This document shows, piece after piece, positions 5,851 to 13,283 of a stretch of DNA of 15,511 nucleotides. Below the pieces are notes generated by a model. It was not told the origin of the DNA and searched no databases. It was given only the letters and a program-made list of their open reading frames with translations. Source of the DNA: Gammaproteobacteria bacterium (GTDB lineage: Bacteria > Pseudomonadota > Gammaproteobacteria > Steroidobacterales > SZUA-146); assembly GCA_003228965.1 (NCBI GenBank), contig QIGP01000256.1, forward strand, positions 1 to 15,511, read 5' to 3'. Both the position numbers and the translations under genes were made by a program. Within the stretch, counting starts at the first letter, position 1; every line of letters begins with the position of its first letter.

Positions 5851-8327
5851 TAAACCGCCGCTCCAAGATACGCGGATAGCCTGAGCAAGTCGGCGAACAC
5901 GCCCGCAGCGGTTACGTCGGGACCGGCACCCGGCCCTTGTATAATTAGAGGGTTATCGCAATAGCGTTCAGTTTCGAATTGAACAATATTGTCGGTCAGG
6001 CTGATATGAGCAAACGCGTGGTCTTTAGGCAATGCACGCAGCGCCACCGTTGCTGTGCCTTTGGCATCCAACTCAGCCACGTAACGCAGAACCTTGTTGT
6101 CTGCTTTTGCCTCATTAAAGCGCTTAAGAATTTCCGCATCAAATTCTGGCAGCCGCTCAAGAAACTCCTGCGCACTCGATCCTCGAAGGGACTGCGGAAC
6201 GAGGTTCTCTACTTCGATATCAGCAAGGCTAAGCTCAAGTCCGATTTCCCGTGCAAGGATAGTGAGCTTACGCGCTACATCTATACCTGACAGATCGTCG
6301 CGAGGGTCAGGCTCTGTAAATCCGCTTTTTCTGGCATCACGTACAATGTCCGAAAATGGGATGCTGCCGTCGTACTGATTAAAGAGGTAAGCCAGAGTTC
6401 CGGAAAGAATGCCCTGCACCCTTGTAATGCGGTCACCGGTTTCTCGAAGGTCGCGTACTGTTTGAATGATAGGCAGACCAGCTCCCACGGTAGTCTCGTA
6501 GAGAAATCGCGTATCGCCCTTGATTCGCTGCTGTTGCAGTAACTTATAATTCTCGAGGCTCGAACTACAGGCTTTTTTGTTCGGTGTGACGACGTGGATA
6601 CCAGCTTCAAGCCAGTTACCGTAGCGAGCGGCAACAGACTCGTCGGCCGTACAGTCAACAATCACTACGTGCGGCATATGTTCCGCATTTACATGATCCA
6701 CAAACGCCTCAATATCAAGCGGCACGCCGCCCTTTTCAAACGCCTCTTCCCAATGGTCAAGGTCTACGCGCGAATCAGCGAGTAACATGTTACGCGAACG
6801 GGCCAGTCCACGAACTCGCAAGTCGAGGTTGAACTGGGACGATAGCCGTCCAACTTGTGAAGACAACTGCTTCAACAATGGCCGGCCAACCGTGCCGCAA
6901 CCAATCACACCGATAGACAGCGTTTGAGGCGACAAATAGAAGCTGGAATGCACAGCTCGTACCGCCCTCATGGCGTCGCCTTGATCGATCACCGCAGAAA
7001 TATTGCGCTCGGAAGAGCCCTGCGCAATAACACGAACGTTAACGCCTGCATTACCCAAACTGCTAAACACTTTGGCCGCGACACCAGGTTGCCCGTGCAT
7101 GCTGTCGCCGACCACCGCGAGGATACTTAAATTAGGCTTCACTGTGACACGCTGAATATTGCCGTAAGCAATATCGTCTTTAAACGTTTCTTCAACAACA
7201 GTACGAGCGCGCTCGGCAAACTCGTCTTTTACAGCGAAACAGATCGAGTGCTCCGAGCTGCCTTGAGAAATCATCACGACAGAAACCTTGGCTTCGGCAA
7301 GCGCACCGAACAAACGGTGCGCGGTTCCTGGCACGCCGATCATGCCGGTGCCTTCAACGTTCACAACGGCCATGCCGTCGATGCTCGTGATGCCCTTTAC
7401 AGGCTGATCAACTGACGACCGCGCATCAATGCGTGTGCCGGGATTCTCTGGAGCGAACGTGTTGCGAATGTATATCGGAATACTATGCGACACGGCAGGA
7501 GCCATGGTTTGAGGGTGTAGTACTTTGGCGCCAAAATAGGCAAGCTCCATGGCTTCGTTGTATGAAAGCTGTTCAATCACCTGCACTTCGGAAACAGAAC
7601 GAGGATCAGCGGTCATGACGCCATCGACATCCGTCCAGATATGTACCTGACTCGCCTTTAACAGACACGCCATAATGGACGCTGAATAATCGCTGCCGTT
7701 TCTACCCAGTGTCGTCGGATGACCTTCGGTGTCCTGGGCTATGTAGCCCGTAACGACCACGGTGCCGTCGAAGCTTTCAGGAATTAAGGCGCCAAGTCGG
7801 TTGGCGGAGACGCCCCAGTCGACAGCAACGCCAGATTCGCTGTCACTCACCACTACGGCTTGTCGCGCGTCGAGCCACATAACGTCACGACCTTTCAGTT
7901 TGTTAACAAGTACGAGCTGCATAAGTTGGGCCGACCACAACTCCCCGTACCCTGAGGCCACGGCTCGGGAATTGTCGCTAATCTTTCCTGTCACAAACGC
8001 CGTGCCAACCATATTGCTAACGTGGGCATAGTCGGCATCGAAAGCCGTCATATACCGTGCAATACTGTCGCTATCCAACAATAGTGAAGCCGCCTCAACG
8101 TGTCGCTCGCGTACCCCATCGAGTACTTCTTTATAAGTCTCGTCCGACTTCACCGCCAGGTCCACGGTTCTAAGCAACTCGTCGGTGACGCCACCAAGTG
8201 CAGATACAACAACGCACTGCGGGCCGTACAGCCGGTCGGCCAAAATGGCCGCCACACCTTTAATACGCTCCGCAGTGGCCAGCGACGTACCGCCGAATTT
8301 ATGCACAATAAAAGAAGTCGCGTTCAT
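5850..8327 (-). CDS. thrA: Bifunctional aspartokinase / homoserine dehydrogenase I
   Basis: 825 residues, against 820 for E. coli ThrA. Residues 1-300 are aspartokinase, with KFGGTS at 10-15, TLGRNGSDYSA at 206-216 and the acidic WTDVDGVMTADP at 231-242. Two ACT domains lie at about 317-385 and 398-466, with the ligand-site-like SQGSSEHSI and AQGSSERNI; these usually confer feedback inhibition by threonine. The homoserine dehydrogenase half has an NAD(P)-binding GVIGCGTVG at 473-481, TPNKKA at 581-586, ETTVGAGLPII at 611-621 and a C-terminal GPGAGPDVTAAGV. It catalyses the first and third steps from aspartate to threonine. First gene of the operon. The ATG has no evident Shine-Dalgarno; a 7-bp hairpin occupies that place. 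I see no Thr/Ile-rich leader peptide upstream. Confidence 0.97.
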   Translation of the reverse strand: MNATSFIVHKFGGTSLATAERIKGVAAILADRLYGPQCVVVSALGGVTDELLRTVDLAVKSDETYKEVLDGVRERHVEAASLLLDSDSIARYMTAFDADYAHVSNMVGTAFVTGKISDNSRAVASGYGELWSAQLMQLVLVNKLKGRDVMWLDARQAVVVSDSESGVAVDWGVSANRLGALIPESFDGTVVVTGYIAQDTEGHPTTLGRNGSDYSASIMACLLKASQVHIWTDVDGVMTADPRSVSEVQVIEQLSYNEAMELAYFGAKVLHPQTMAPAVSHSIPIYIRNTFAPENPGTRIDARSSVDQPVKGITSIDGMAVVNVEGTGMIGVPGTAHRLFGALAEAKVSVVMISQGSSEHSICFAVKDEFAERARTVVEETFKDDIAYGNIQRVTVKPNLSILAVVGDSMHGQPGVAAKVFSSLGNAGVNVRVIAQGSSERNISAVIDQGDAMRAVRAVHSSFYLSPQTLSIGVIGCGTVGRPLLKQLSSQVGRLSSQFNLDLRVRGLARSRNMLLADSRVDLDHWEEAFEKGGVPLDIEAFVDHVNAEHMPHVVIVDCTADESVAARYGNWLEAGIHVVTPNKKACSSSLENYKLLQQQRIKGDTRFLYETTVGAGLPIIQTVRDLRETGDRITRVQGILSGTLAYLFNQYDGSIPFSDIVRDARKSGFTEPDPRDDLSGIDVARKLTILAREIGLELSLADIEVENLVPQSLRGSSAQEFLERLPEFDAEILKRFNEAKADNKVLRYVAELDAKGTATVALRALPKDHAFAHISLTDNIVQFETERYCDNPLIIQGPGAGPDVTAAGVFADLLRLSAYLGAAV

Positions 8328-8334
8328 TATTTCG

Positions 8335-8356
8335 GGTTCTTGTCAGGCAAAGAACC
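8335..8356. promoter_or_regulatory. Hairpin over the thrA ribosome-binding region
   Basis: GGTTCTT (8335-8341) and AAGAACC (8350-8356) are exact inverted copies with an 8-base loop. In the thrA transcript the 3' arm ends eight bases before the AUG, exactly where a ribosome binding site would be. It may affect translation, or be a protein-binding dyad. No T run follows, so it is not a terminator. Confidence 0.4.
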
Positions 8357-8457
8357 TGGGGGTAGGGTCCTTAACAATATAGGGATCAAATCGGACATAA
8401 ATAGTACTTAACCTATTGTATTTATTCACTATCAAGACACCGTTACTACGTAAGTAA

Positions 8458-9006
8458 TCACCATTCTTCGAATAATCTGGACGGCTTTTCCCGGCCTGTA
8501 GCGTGCCTTTCCCTTTGATTACTTTCTATGTACCGATCAGTCGTAGCCATTGAGGAATGACCAGCATCATCACGAACATGTTCCCGAGGCCGATTCTGAA
8601 CGTCCTCAGAAATACCAGTATGTCGCAACCAGTGAACAGTAGCTTCTTTGAGTTTTGCTGCGTCCAAATCTTCCATGCCATCAGATTTCATTCTTGAGTA
8701 GGCTTTGTCGAAACAGCCTTGGACCATTCGTCTAACACCACGTGAATCAGTCACAGGACCTTTTCCGCGTAGTTTGGGCAATAGCGGTAAGCCTCATTGG
8801 GCATTGGTAATTCACTCAAATCCGATGAACGACGATAGCGTCTAACTGCTTTAAGCATGGCGTGAGAAACGGTCACGGTTCGATGCTTATTACCTTTACC
8901 AGTATCGACCGACAGAATTTTTAGAAGTTTCACGGCGCCGACGATCACCAATAACGTCCAGGTTGTCGATGATAGGTACAGGTGATGTGCGTTTCGGACT
9001 TTTCAT
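8458..9006 (-). pseudogene. Tyrosine recombinase (phage-type integrase) remnant, frameshifted and 5'-truncated
   Basis: The C-terminal catalytic part is clear in one frame (8460-8781): ATVHWLRHTGISEDV with the His-x-x-Arg box, RPREHVRDDAGHSSM with the second His, and TDRYIES with the nucleophilic Tyr. The preceding stretch, DTGKGNKHRTVTVSHAML...RYRRS with the beta-hairpin Lys, is in a different frame (8751-8951). One base near 8780 must be gained or lost to rejoin YR-LLPKLRGKGPV. A second shift near the A5 run at about 8917-8921 returns the upstream part (ATG at 9006, then VIGDRRRRE) to the first frame. About 200 N-terminal residues, including the arm/core-binding domain and the first catalytic Arg, are absent. 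Intact members run 300-400 residues. The nearest partner gene, thrA, is unrelated. A dead mobile-element integrase is the simplest reading. Confidence 0.78.
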
Positions 9007-9036
9007 ATAGGAATACTAGCCTATAACAACTCAAAT

Positions 9037-9072
9037 CACTAATCCCGGTAACCTTTGTTACCGGGATTAGTG
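9037..9072 (-). terminator. 36-bp perfect stem-loop, probable terminator of the micro-ORF row
   Basis: Arms 9037-9052 and 9057-9072 are exact 16-bp inverted copies (CACTAATCCCGGTAAC and its complement) with a 4-base loop. It starts 14 bases after the last micro-ORF on the minus strand. The following T content (ATTTGAGTTGTTAT) is weak for an intrinsic terminator, so a recombination site, a small palindromic repeat unit or a bidirectional barrier between the integrase remnant and the ORFs is also possible. Confidence 0.5.
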
Positions 9073-9086
9073 AAAGGCAAACCCAA

Positions 9087-9146
9087 TTATTTACGTAGTT
9101 CATCGCCCAACAACAATTGGCTTTTAAGCATATGCTTCTTGCTCAT
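9087..9146 (-). CDS. Possible 19-residue peptide ORF
   Basis: MSKKHMLKSQLLLGDELRK. ATG at 9146 overlaps the tandem TAATAA stops of the preceding ORF (TAATAATG), and AAAGG stands nine bases upstream, so it has the best ribosome binding site of this row. Basic N-terminus, amphipathic middle. It ends just before the 36-bp stem-loop. A perfect 12-bp palindrome AAGCATATGCTT lies within it. No homologue recognised; may be a chance ORF. Confidence 0.3.
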   Translation of the reverse strand: MSKKHMLKSQLLLGDELRK

Positions 9147-9148
9147 TA

Positions 9149-9259
9149 TTAAATACCTTTATTTGGCTTTACCGTGCTAAATTTTTTGATGATCCACATC
9201 AAAAACTCAAATACAGTATAAACAACTCCAAGCTGCGCCAGGTAAATCCAGCCACTCAT
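9149..9259 (-). CDS. Possible 36-residue single-span membrane peptide
   Basis: The product begins MSGWIYLAQLGVVYTVFEF and continues LMWIIKKFSTVKPNKGI. Residues 4-24 are hydrophobic with flanking aromatics, followed by a KKF...K..K basic tail, the usual shape of a small inner-membrane protein with the C-terminus inside. It ends in two consecutive in-frame TAA codons. The upstream frame is closed by a TAG 18 bases before the ATG. There is no convincing ribosome binding site, only GCGGG at about 12 bases. It is arranged head to tail with the 19-residue ORF. The amino-acid pattern is better than random, but this is a low-confidence gene. Confidence 0.35.
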   Translation of the reverse strand: MSGWIYLAQLGVVYTVFEFLMWIIKKFSTVKPNKGI

Positions 9260-9274
9260 AATATTGGGCCCGCA

Positions 9275-9471
9275 CTACACTTCAGTCAGACTTCTAAATA
9301 TACAGGGTACAATTTCGCAGACTCCCCCAAGTGCTGCAATCGAAAAACCTATAGATAACACGTTGGGAAGTGCATACAACTTAAGTGAGTTGTTGTAACA
9401 CTGTCGCGCTACCTTAATCGAATAGGTATGATTCCAATACTAATGAGACCTAAAAAGCCCAACTGCGCCAT
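9275..9471 (-). pseudogene. Possible frameshifted small two-span membrane protein
   Basis: An ATG at 9471 opens MAQLGFLGLISIGIIPIRLR, stopping at 9409. An overlapping frame open from 9439 to the TAG at 9275 encodes a hydrophilic stretch (SIKVARQCYNNSLKL) and then LYALPNVLSIGFSIAALG and GVCEIVPCIFRSLTEV, a second membrane-like span. One indel between 9409 and 9439 would fuse the two into a roughly 65-residue two-span protein just before the 36-residue ORF. No usable start is seen in the second frame except TTG at 9379. The stretch from 9472 to 9622 shows nothing I can support apart from a 6-bp inverted repeat, TAAAGG/CCTTTA, at 9561-9576. All of this is inference from composition. Confidence 0.2.
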
Positions 9472-9622
9472 GCTGACCGATTAAAGAAATACATCGTGCT
9501 TAAAAGCATTGTGGCATGGCGGTTATTTCGGTTCGCTCGAGCACATGAACATCACAAGGATAAAGGGCCTCCTTTACTGAGCGGTGGCGTTACCCCATGA
9601 AATACGAATCTATGAAAGTGCC

Positions 9623-9648
9623 AAAAAACCCCGCTAGTGCGAGGCTTT
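9623..9648 (-). terminator. Rho-independent terminator of the secreted dockerin-like protein gene
   Basis: On the minus strand AAAGCCTCGC-ACTA-GCGGGGTTTTTT: a GC-rich six-pair core (CCTCGC/GCGGGG, one U-G pair), extended by further A-U/G-U pairs, a 4-base loop and a T6 run. It begins 22 bases after the stop codon at 9670. This is a textbook intrinsic terminator. Confidence 0.85.
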
Positions 9649-9669
9649 AATTCGTACCAAACTAAATAC

Positions 9670-10524
9670 TCAGGGTGCCACTCCACTTGGACCGGGAGGC
9701 TGCAGGAAGTATTGTGGAAACAACGAGTAGTCTGCGAAATTACAACTGCCCCCACCGTCGAAATCTCCATCAACATTGCCACAGGCCGTATTGAACAGCG
9801 GTACCCATGCTGAAATGTCTGTAAAGTTCACAACGCCATCGTTATTAAGGTCGGGATCGCATGCATTACCAAAGCCATCACCATTAGTATCTCGTTGCAC
9901 GGGGTTGGCAATCAGGGTGCAATTATCGGTAGCGTCTTCGACGCCATCATTGTCAGTATCAACAACTGTCAGGTTATCGATTGTTGCCCGTATTATGAAA
10001 TCACCATTCACGCCAAGAAGTGAAGACTGGAACCAAAACAAGGCACCGACATCGGCCAGTATAAAGTTAGCCAAACTGTTAATGGTGCCGTCAGTATCGG
10101 TAGCCACCGTAGGTGTGCCAGAATGATTGAATTCCAATCCAACACGAAATGGCCCATTTACAATTACTGGAGTGAGTGACAGGTCTATAACCTGCAAATT
10201 AGTATTTGACCCGGTCAGGTTTGCAGTTCCACTAAAGATCAAAAAACCAGGCGAGTCAGTATTAGCCGGGTCATCCCAAATTTGTAAACCCATTTCTTGT
10301 GTTTCAGAAGAGCCGCCGAATAATAAGGAGACCTTCGTAACCAGGCATGGGCATGCAATTTGAGGAATAAATCTGGCGGCTGCGACCTCTCCAGCAACGA
10401 AGCCTGCTTGAAAGGTAGCGGCAGATCCATTAACGAAATCGTCATTAGACAATTCTTCCACGTCAGCGAACACGCCGGAAGACGCGCCCAATAAAATCGT
10501 AATCAGTACAAGTCTAAGCATCAT
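9670..10524 (-). CDS. Secreted protein with thrombospondin-3 and dockerin-like calcium-binding repeats
   Basis: 284 residues from the ATG at 10524, chosen because AAGGTGG stands six bases before it; a longer GTG-started frame to 10554 lacks this. Residues 1-20 are a signal peptide (MMLRLVLITILLGASSGVFA, cut before DVEEL). Residues 21-185 are a beta-rich domain of unknown function, with conserved-looking QIWDDP and FRVGLEFNHSG. Residues about 189-223 are thrombospondin type-3-like repeats (DTDNDGVEDATDNC and DTNGDGFGNACD). Then come two EF-hand/dockerin-like units, DLNNDGVVNFTDI and DGDFDGGGSCNFADY, and the tail PPGPSGVAP. Such C-termini are common on exported proteins of marine gammaproteobacteria. 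There is no cohesin here, so cellulosome-style docking is not implied. Single gene with its own terminator. Confidence 0.88.
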   Translation of the reverse strand: MMLRLVLITILLGASSGVFADVEELSNDDFVNGSAATFQAGFVAGEVAAARFIPQIACPCLVTKVSLLFGGSSETQEMGLQIWDDPANTDSPGFLIFSGTANLTGSNTNLQVIDLSLTPVIVNGPFRVGLEFNHSGTPTVATDTDGTINSLANFILADVGALFWFQSSLLGVNGDFIIRATIDNLTVVDTDNDGVEDATDNCTLIANPVQRDTNGDGFGNACDPDLNNDGVVNFTDISAWVPLFNTACGNVDGDFDGGGSCNFADYSLFPQYFLQPPGPSGVAP

Positions 10525-11001
10525 TTTAGTCCACCTTATGTAGTTGTTCTTCACGGCGAATAAGTCAGGTCTGCGCCTTATTTATCTGAGTAATGTAATT
10601 TCACTCGTGCACTTAACTCTATGAACCATTATTGGCCAGATTCCATAATTGTGGTTTTTCTATAGGTCGCTAATAAAGAGATTGCCGCGCCCCTCGGGCT
10701 CGCCATGACGTAGCTCTTTAGGACTCGCAATGACGCAACCCCTTACCCCGTCATTGCGAACCCGCGCAGCGGGTGTGGCAATCTCCATCCGGTTTCTACG
10801 GATTCAATCAGTTAGGCCGCAGTGTTAAGAGATTGCCGCGCCCTTCGGGCTCGCCATGACGTTGGTTCGTTTGTGCTTATAATTACGTACTAAAGGGCTC
10901 TACACAAGCTTAAACCTAGTGCCATTCGGCCCGGGCCCCATTTAGTCATGGGATCGTATTTTTTGCTGCCTATGGTTTACAGACGGTCAATGACGTAGAA
11001 A
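10525..11001. other. Intergenic region, 477 bases, repeat-bearing
   Basis: No coding frame is supported. The first 150 bases should hold the promoter of the secreted-protein gene, but I cannot pick hexamers with confidence. The centre (10678-10861) is a cluster of palindromic repeats. The rest, downstream of the desaturase gene, contains a GC-only palindrome GGCCCGGGCC (10928-10937) without a T run, and no clear terminator. Confidence 0.6.
10678..10861. repeat. Cluster of REP-like interspersed palindromic repeats
   Basis: Copy 1 (10678-10710) and copy 3 (10829-10861) are 33-base direct copies beginning GAGATTGCC and ending CATGACG, with one mismatch; each has an internal GCCC-(C/T)TCG-GGGC-like stem. 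Copy 2 (10749-10785) is the same element inverted, CGTCATTGCG...GGCAATCTC, with an internal CCCGC/GCGGG stem. A partial end, CTCGCAATGACG, lies at 10724-10735. Copies 2 and 3 face each other and can pair along their outer ends. The GTCATTGCGA...GGCAATCTC type is a widespread bacterial interspersed repeat. It lies between two minus-strand genes. Confidence 0.8.
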
Positions 11002-12105
11002 TCAAGTTCTCTGCAATTGCTTCTTTCGGACGCGTTTGGATGGGAATGCGTGTCTAAGAATCCGCCCAATAACCTGGCCAAACTGTCTAGGTAGCGACCC
11101 TGTGTTGTAAGGTTGATTGTACTTCTTACACGCGGCTTGTACTTGAACGGATAGTTCAGCGTACCGCCAGGCTGGGATGGTCGGAAACAAATGATGTTCT
11201 ATCTGGTGGCTTAAGTTTCCACTGAGAATGTGAAAAAACTTGCTGCCGGTCATGTTGGACGAACCCCGCAATTGGCGTTGACACCAATGGCCCCTGGACT
11301 CGTTCTTTAATACTGTTTTTGGAAAGAGTTCTACGTCAGCCGTAAAATGACCGCAAAATATAATCATGTAGGTCCACAGATTACGGATTAAATTTGCCAC
11401 CAGATTGCCGGTGAACACACTCAGGAAAAATGGACCGGCCAACAGAGGAAAAAACACGTAGTCCTTAAGCAGCTGGTACCGCATTTTATGCGCCATTGGA
11501 GCGAAATCATCTTTGGTTTCCTGTTTCGTTTTCGTGCCCGAAAACATCTTACCAAGCTCCAGTTCTTGTATCGCAACGCCCCACTGAAACAACACCGCAA
11601 ACACAACGGCATAAATGGGTTGCAGCAGATAAAATGGACGCCAACGCTGTTCGGGAAACAAACGTAGTATCCCATAGCCTATGTCGTCGTCCATACCTCT
11701 TATATTCGTGTATGTATGATGCTGGTAATTGTGGGTCCGGCGCCAGCTGTCCCCAGTGGCAACAATATCCCACTCATAGGATTTCCCATTCAACTCCGGA
11801 TCGTTCATGAAGTCGTACTGGCCGTGCATAACGTTGTGTCCCAGTTCCATGTTCTCCAGAATTTTGGACACGGCTAGAAGCAAGGTGCCAAGCAGCCAAA
11901 AAGGAGGAAATATACCTAAGAAAAGAAAGCCTCTTCCTAATAATTCTGTATACCTGACTGCCTTCACTACGCGATGAATATATTTCGCATCGGCTTCGCC
12001 AACTTTGGCGAGAGTGCTGCGTTTAATAGCGTCGATTTCCGCACCAAATAGTTCAAGCTCATCGGCCTCTATCGTCCTACGCGTTGTTGATATTGTTGTT
12101 GTCAT
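11002..12105 (-). CDS. desB: Membrane fatty-acid desaturase (DesB-like acyl-CoA desaturase)
   Basis: 367 residues. It inserts a double bond into acyl chains using O2 and a di-iron centre held by eight-odd histidines. The three boxes are GHNVMH (89-94), HNYQHH (125-130) and QIEHH (301-305), with an additional HFTADVE at 253-259. Hydrophobic segments at about 59-80, 157-176, 216-232 and 236-252 give the usual four spans, with the His boxes on the cytoplasmic side. It lies 27 bases after the ferredoxin-reductase-like gene, which would supply electrons, and divergent from a DesT/FabR-type repressor. This is the same arrangement as desT-desC-desB of Pseudomonas aeruginosa, hence the symbol. The position of the double bond cannot be read from the sequence. 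Only a weak GGA precedes the ATG. Confidence 0.88.
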   Translation of the reverse strand: MTTTISTTRRTIEADELELFGAEIDAIKRSTLAKVGEADAKYIHRVVKAVRYTELLGRGFLFLGIFPPFWLLGTLLLAVSKILENMELGHNVMHGQYDFMNDPELNGKSYEWDIVATGDSWRRTHNYQHHTYTNIRGMDDDIGYGILRLFPEQRWRPFYLLQPIYAVVFAVLFQWGVAIQELELGKMFSGTKTKQETKDDFAPMAHKMRYQLLKDYVFFPLLAGPFFLSVFTGNLVANLIRNLWTYMIIFCGHFTADVELFPKTVLKNESRGHWCQRQLRGSSNMTGSKFFHILSGNLSHQIEHHLFPTIPAWRYAELSVQVQAACKKYNQPYNTGSLPRQFGQVIGRILRHAFPSKRVRKKQLQRT

Positions 12106-12132
12106 TTTGTTGTCCGTGGACTGTCGATTTGA

Positions 12133-13215
12133 TTAAATGGCTAGAGTTAAGTCGGATGTAGCTCTGGTAATGCATAAACGAACACTTGAATTGGTGTTCG
12201 AGTCCGTTTCAGCGGATTCAGCATTCCACGTGCTACCGGTAACTTTCTTGCAACTGCACGTGTTACAGACACCCATGCGGCACCCGGACTGCACTACGAT
12301 GCCCTGCCGCTCAAGTGCTGTAAGTAAGGACTCTTGGTTACTAACTTCAATGCTGCGGTTACTGGAGAGCAATTTGACCGTGAAGTTTCTGGGTGCTTCG
12401 TCTGCAACTGCAAATGGCCTGGCGGTAAAAGCCTCTGATTGAAAGCTTGCGGCTGCTTCTGCGGTACATAGCCTTGCCCGATCAACGAACGCACTACTAC
12501 CACACGCCAACACCGTCACGCCCGCTGTATCAACTCCTAACGAAGTTAGTTGAGCAGTACTGATGCGCCGACTCTCATTCTCCATAGTGGCAATTGTGTG
12601 CACGGCGAAATTGTCAAAACGTTCAGCTATTGCTTGAAGGTCTTGTGTAAAACAAAATGATGTATCGTTGCGTTCCCAGTAAACTAAAGTTACCCGACGA
12701 GGCATTCCTAACGACGCCTGTTCGCGTAACAATGACATCAACGGTGTGATTCCGCTTCCTCCGGCAAGCAGCAATAGTGGAAGTTCTGAGAATGTGTCGG
12801 AAGTCATGGCGCCAAACACTTTTTCAAGCTCCAGTACAGTGCCCTTGTCCGCGTTATCAAATAACCAATTGCTCATTAGGCCTGACGGATCATGTCGTAC
12901 GGTTATCTCTACCCAACCATCGTCGTTTGGCGCGTTGGAAAAACTATAGCTTCGGGTGACTCTCCGCCCACCGATTTCGGTGGTTAGATTAACGTGTTGG
13001 CCAGGAGCAAAGCGGCCAATGTTGCCGTTGGGTGCCAAACGCAGAGTAAAAGTGTTGCTGGACTCCGCCCTGCGGGCGATTACACGGGCATAACAGCGAC
13101 TCCAGGCATGTGTGGAGCCTAACTGTCGTGACCAGAAGTCGTATGTAGGAGGTGAAATAAAAGCGCTAATCAATCGTTTTAGCCCTTTTTCATCAGCCGT
13201 CGTTATGTAACTCAT
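12133..13215 (-). CDS. desC: Flavodoxin/ferredoxin reductase with C-terminal 2Fe-2S domain, desaturase electron donor
   Basis: 360 residues in three parts. An FAD-binding beta barrel (about 40-140) carries RSYSFS at 88-93. An NAD(P)H-binding domain (about 145-265) carries GGSGITP at 152-158 and CGS near 238. A plant-type ferredoxin domain (about 276-360) has C312, C317 and C320 (CRMGVCNTC) and a distal C348 for the 2Fe-2S cluster; C322 is an extra Cys in the loop. It passes electrons from NAD(P)H through FAD and the iron-sulfur cluster to the desaturase encoded next. First gene of the operon, transcribed from the strong promoter in the desT intergenic region. Related reductases serve oxygenases, but the neighbour fixes the role. 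The ribosome binding site is weak. Confidence 0.87.
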   Translation of the reverse strand: MSYITTADEKGLKRLISAFISPPTYDFWSRQLGSTHAWSRCYARVIARRAESSNTFTLRLAPNGNIGRFAPGQHVNLTTEIGGRRVTRSYSFSNAPNDDGWVEITVRHDPSGLMSNWLFDNADKGTVLELEKVFGAMTSDTFSELPLLLLAGGSGITPLMSLLREQASLGMPRRVTLVYWERNDTSFCFTQDLQAIAERFDNFAVHTIATMENESRRISTAQLTSLGVDTAGVTVLACGSSAFVDRARLCTAEAAASFQSEAFTARPFAVADEAPRNFTVKLLSSNRSIEVSNQESLLTALERQGIVVQSGCRMGVCNTCSCKKVTGSTWNAESAETDSNTNSSVRLCITRATSDLTLAI

Positions 13216-13244
13216 TAAAGTGTCCGCAGATATTCAGAGAATGC

Positions 13245-13272
13245 AGTATACAAGTGTATATTCATATGTCAA
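13245..13272 (-). promoter_or_regulatory. Promoter of the desaturase operon
   Basis: TTGACA (13272-13267) and TATACT (13250-13245) with a 16-bp spacer on the minus strand, a near-consensus sigma-70 promoter. The predicted start is near 13238, about 23 bases before the ATG of the reductase gene. The -10 and spacer are covered by one palindrome and the -35 is touched by a second. Confidence 0.75.
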
Positions 13273-13283
13273 TACAGGTGTAT
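13247..13283. promoter_or_regulatory. Twin TACA-NN-TGTA operators, candidate DesT sites
   Basis: Site 1, TATACA-AG-TGTATA (13247-13260), and site 2, ATACA-GG-TGTAT (13272-13283), are perfect palindromes with the same core, centred 24 bp apart. A further overlapping palindrome, TGTATATACA, lies at 13279-13288. The TACA-NN-TGTA core resembles what I recall for FabR-family operators. Occupancy would block the reductase promoter and probably that of desT. Confidence 0.6.

Noticed and set aside
8357..8457. Threonine-operon attenuator leader peptide
   Set aside because: No short ORF with a run of Thr/Ile codons and no hairpin with a T tract was found upstream of thrA.
9037..9072. Integron attC site
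   Set aside because: The ends lack the GTTRRRY/RYYYAAC core pair, the arms are perfect with no extrahelical bases, and the nearby integrase is not recognisable as IntI.
9552..9782. Minus-strand open frame overlapping the end of the secreted-protein gene
   Set aside because: It runs across the clear intrinsic terminator at 9623-9648 and overlaps the dockerin-like C-terminus in another frame; no ribosome binding site.
10678..10861. Possible CRISPR array
   Set aside because: Repeat spacing is irregular, one copy is inverted, and the copies have internal palindromes of different sequence; no cas gene is present.
10928..10937. GGCCCGGGCC palindrome as terminator of the desaturase gene
   Set aside because: Self-complementary without a loop, no T run, and about 65 bases after the stop; not convincing.
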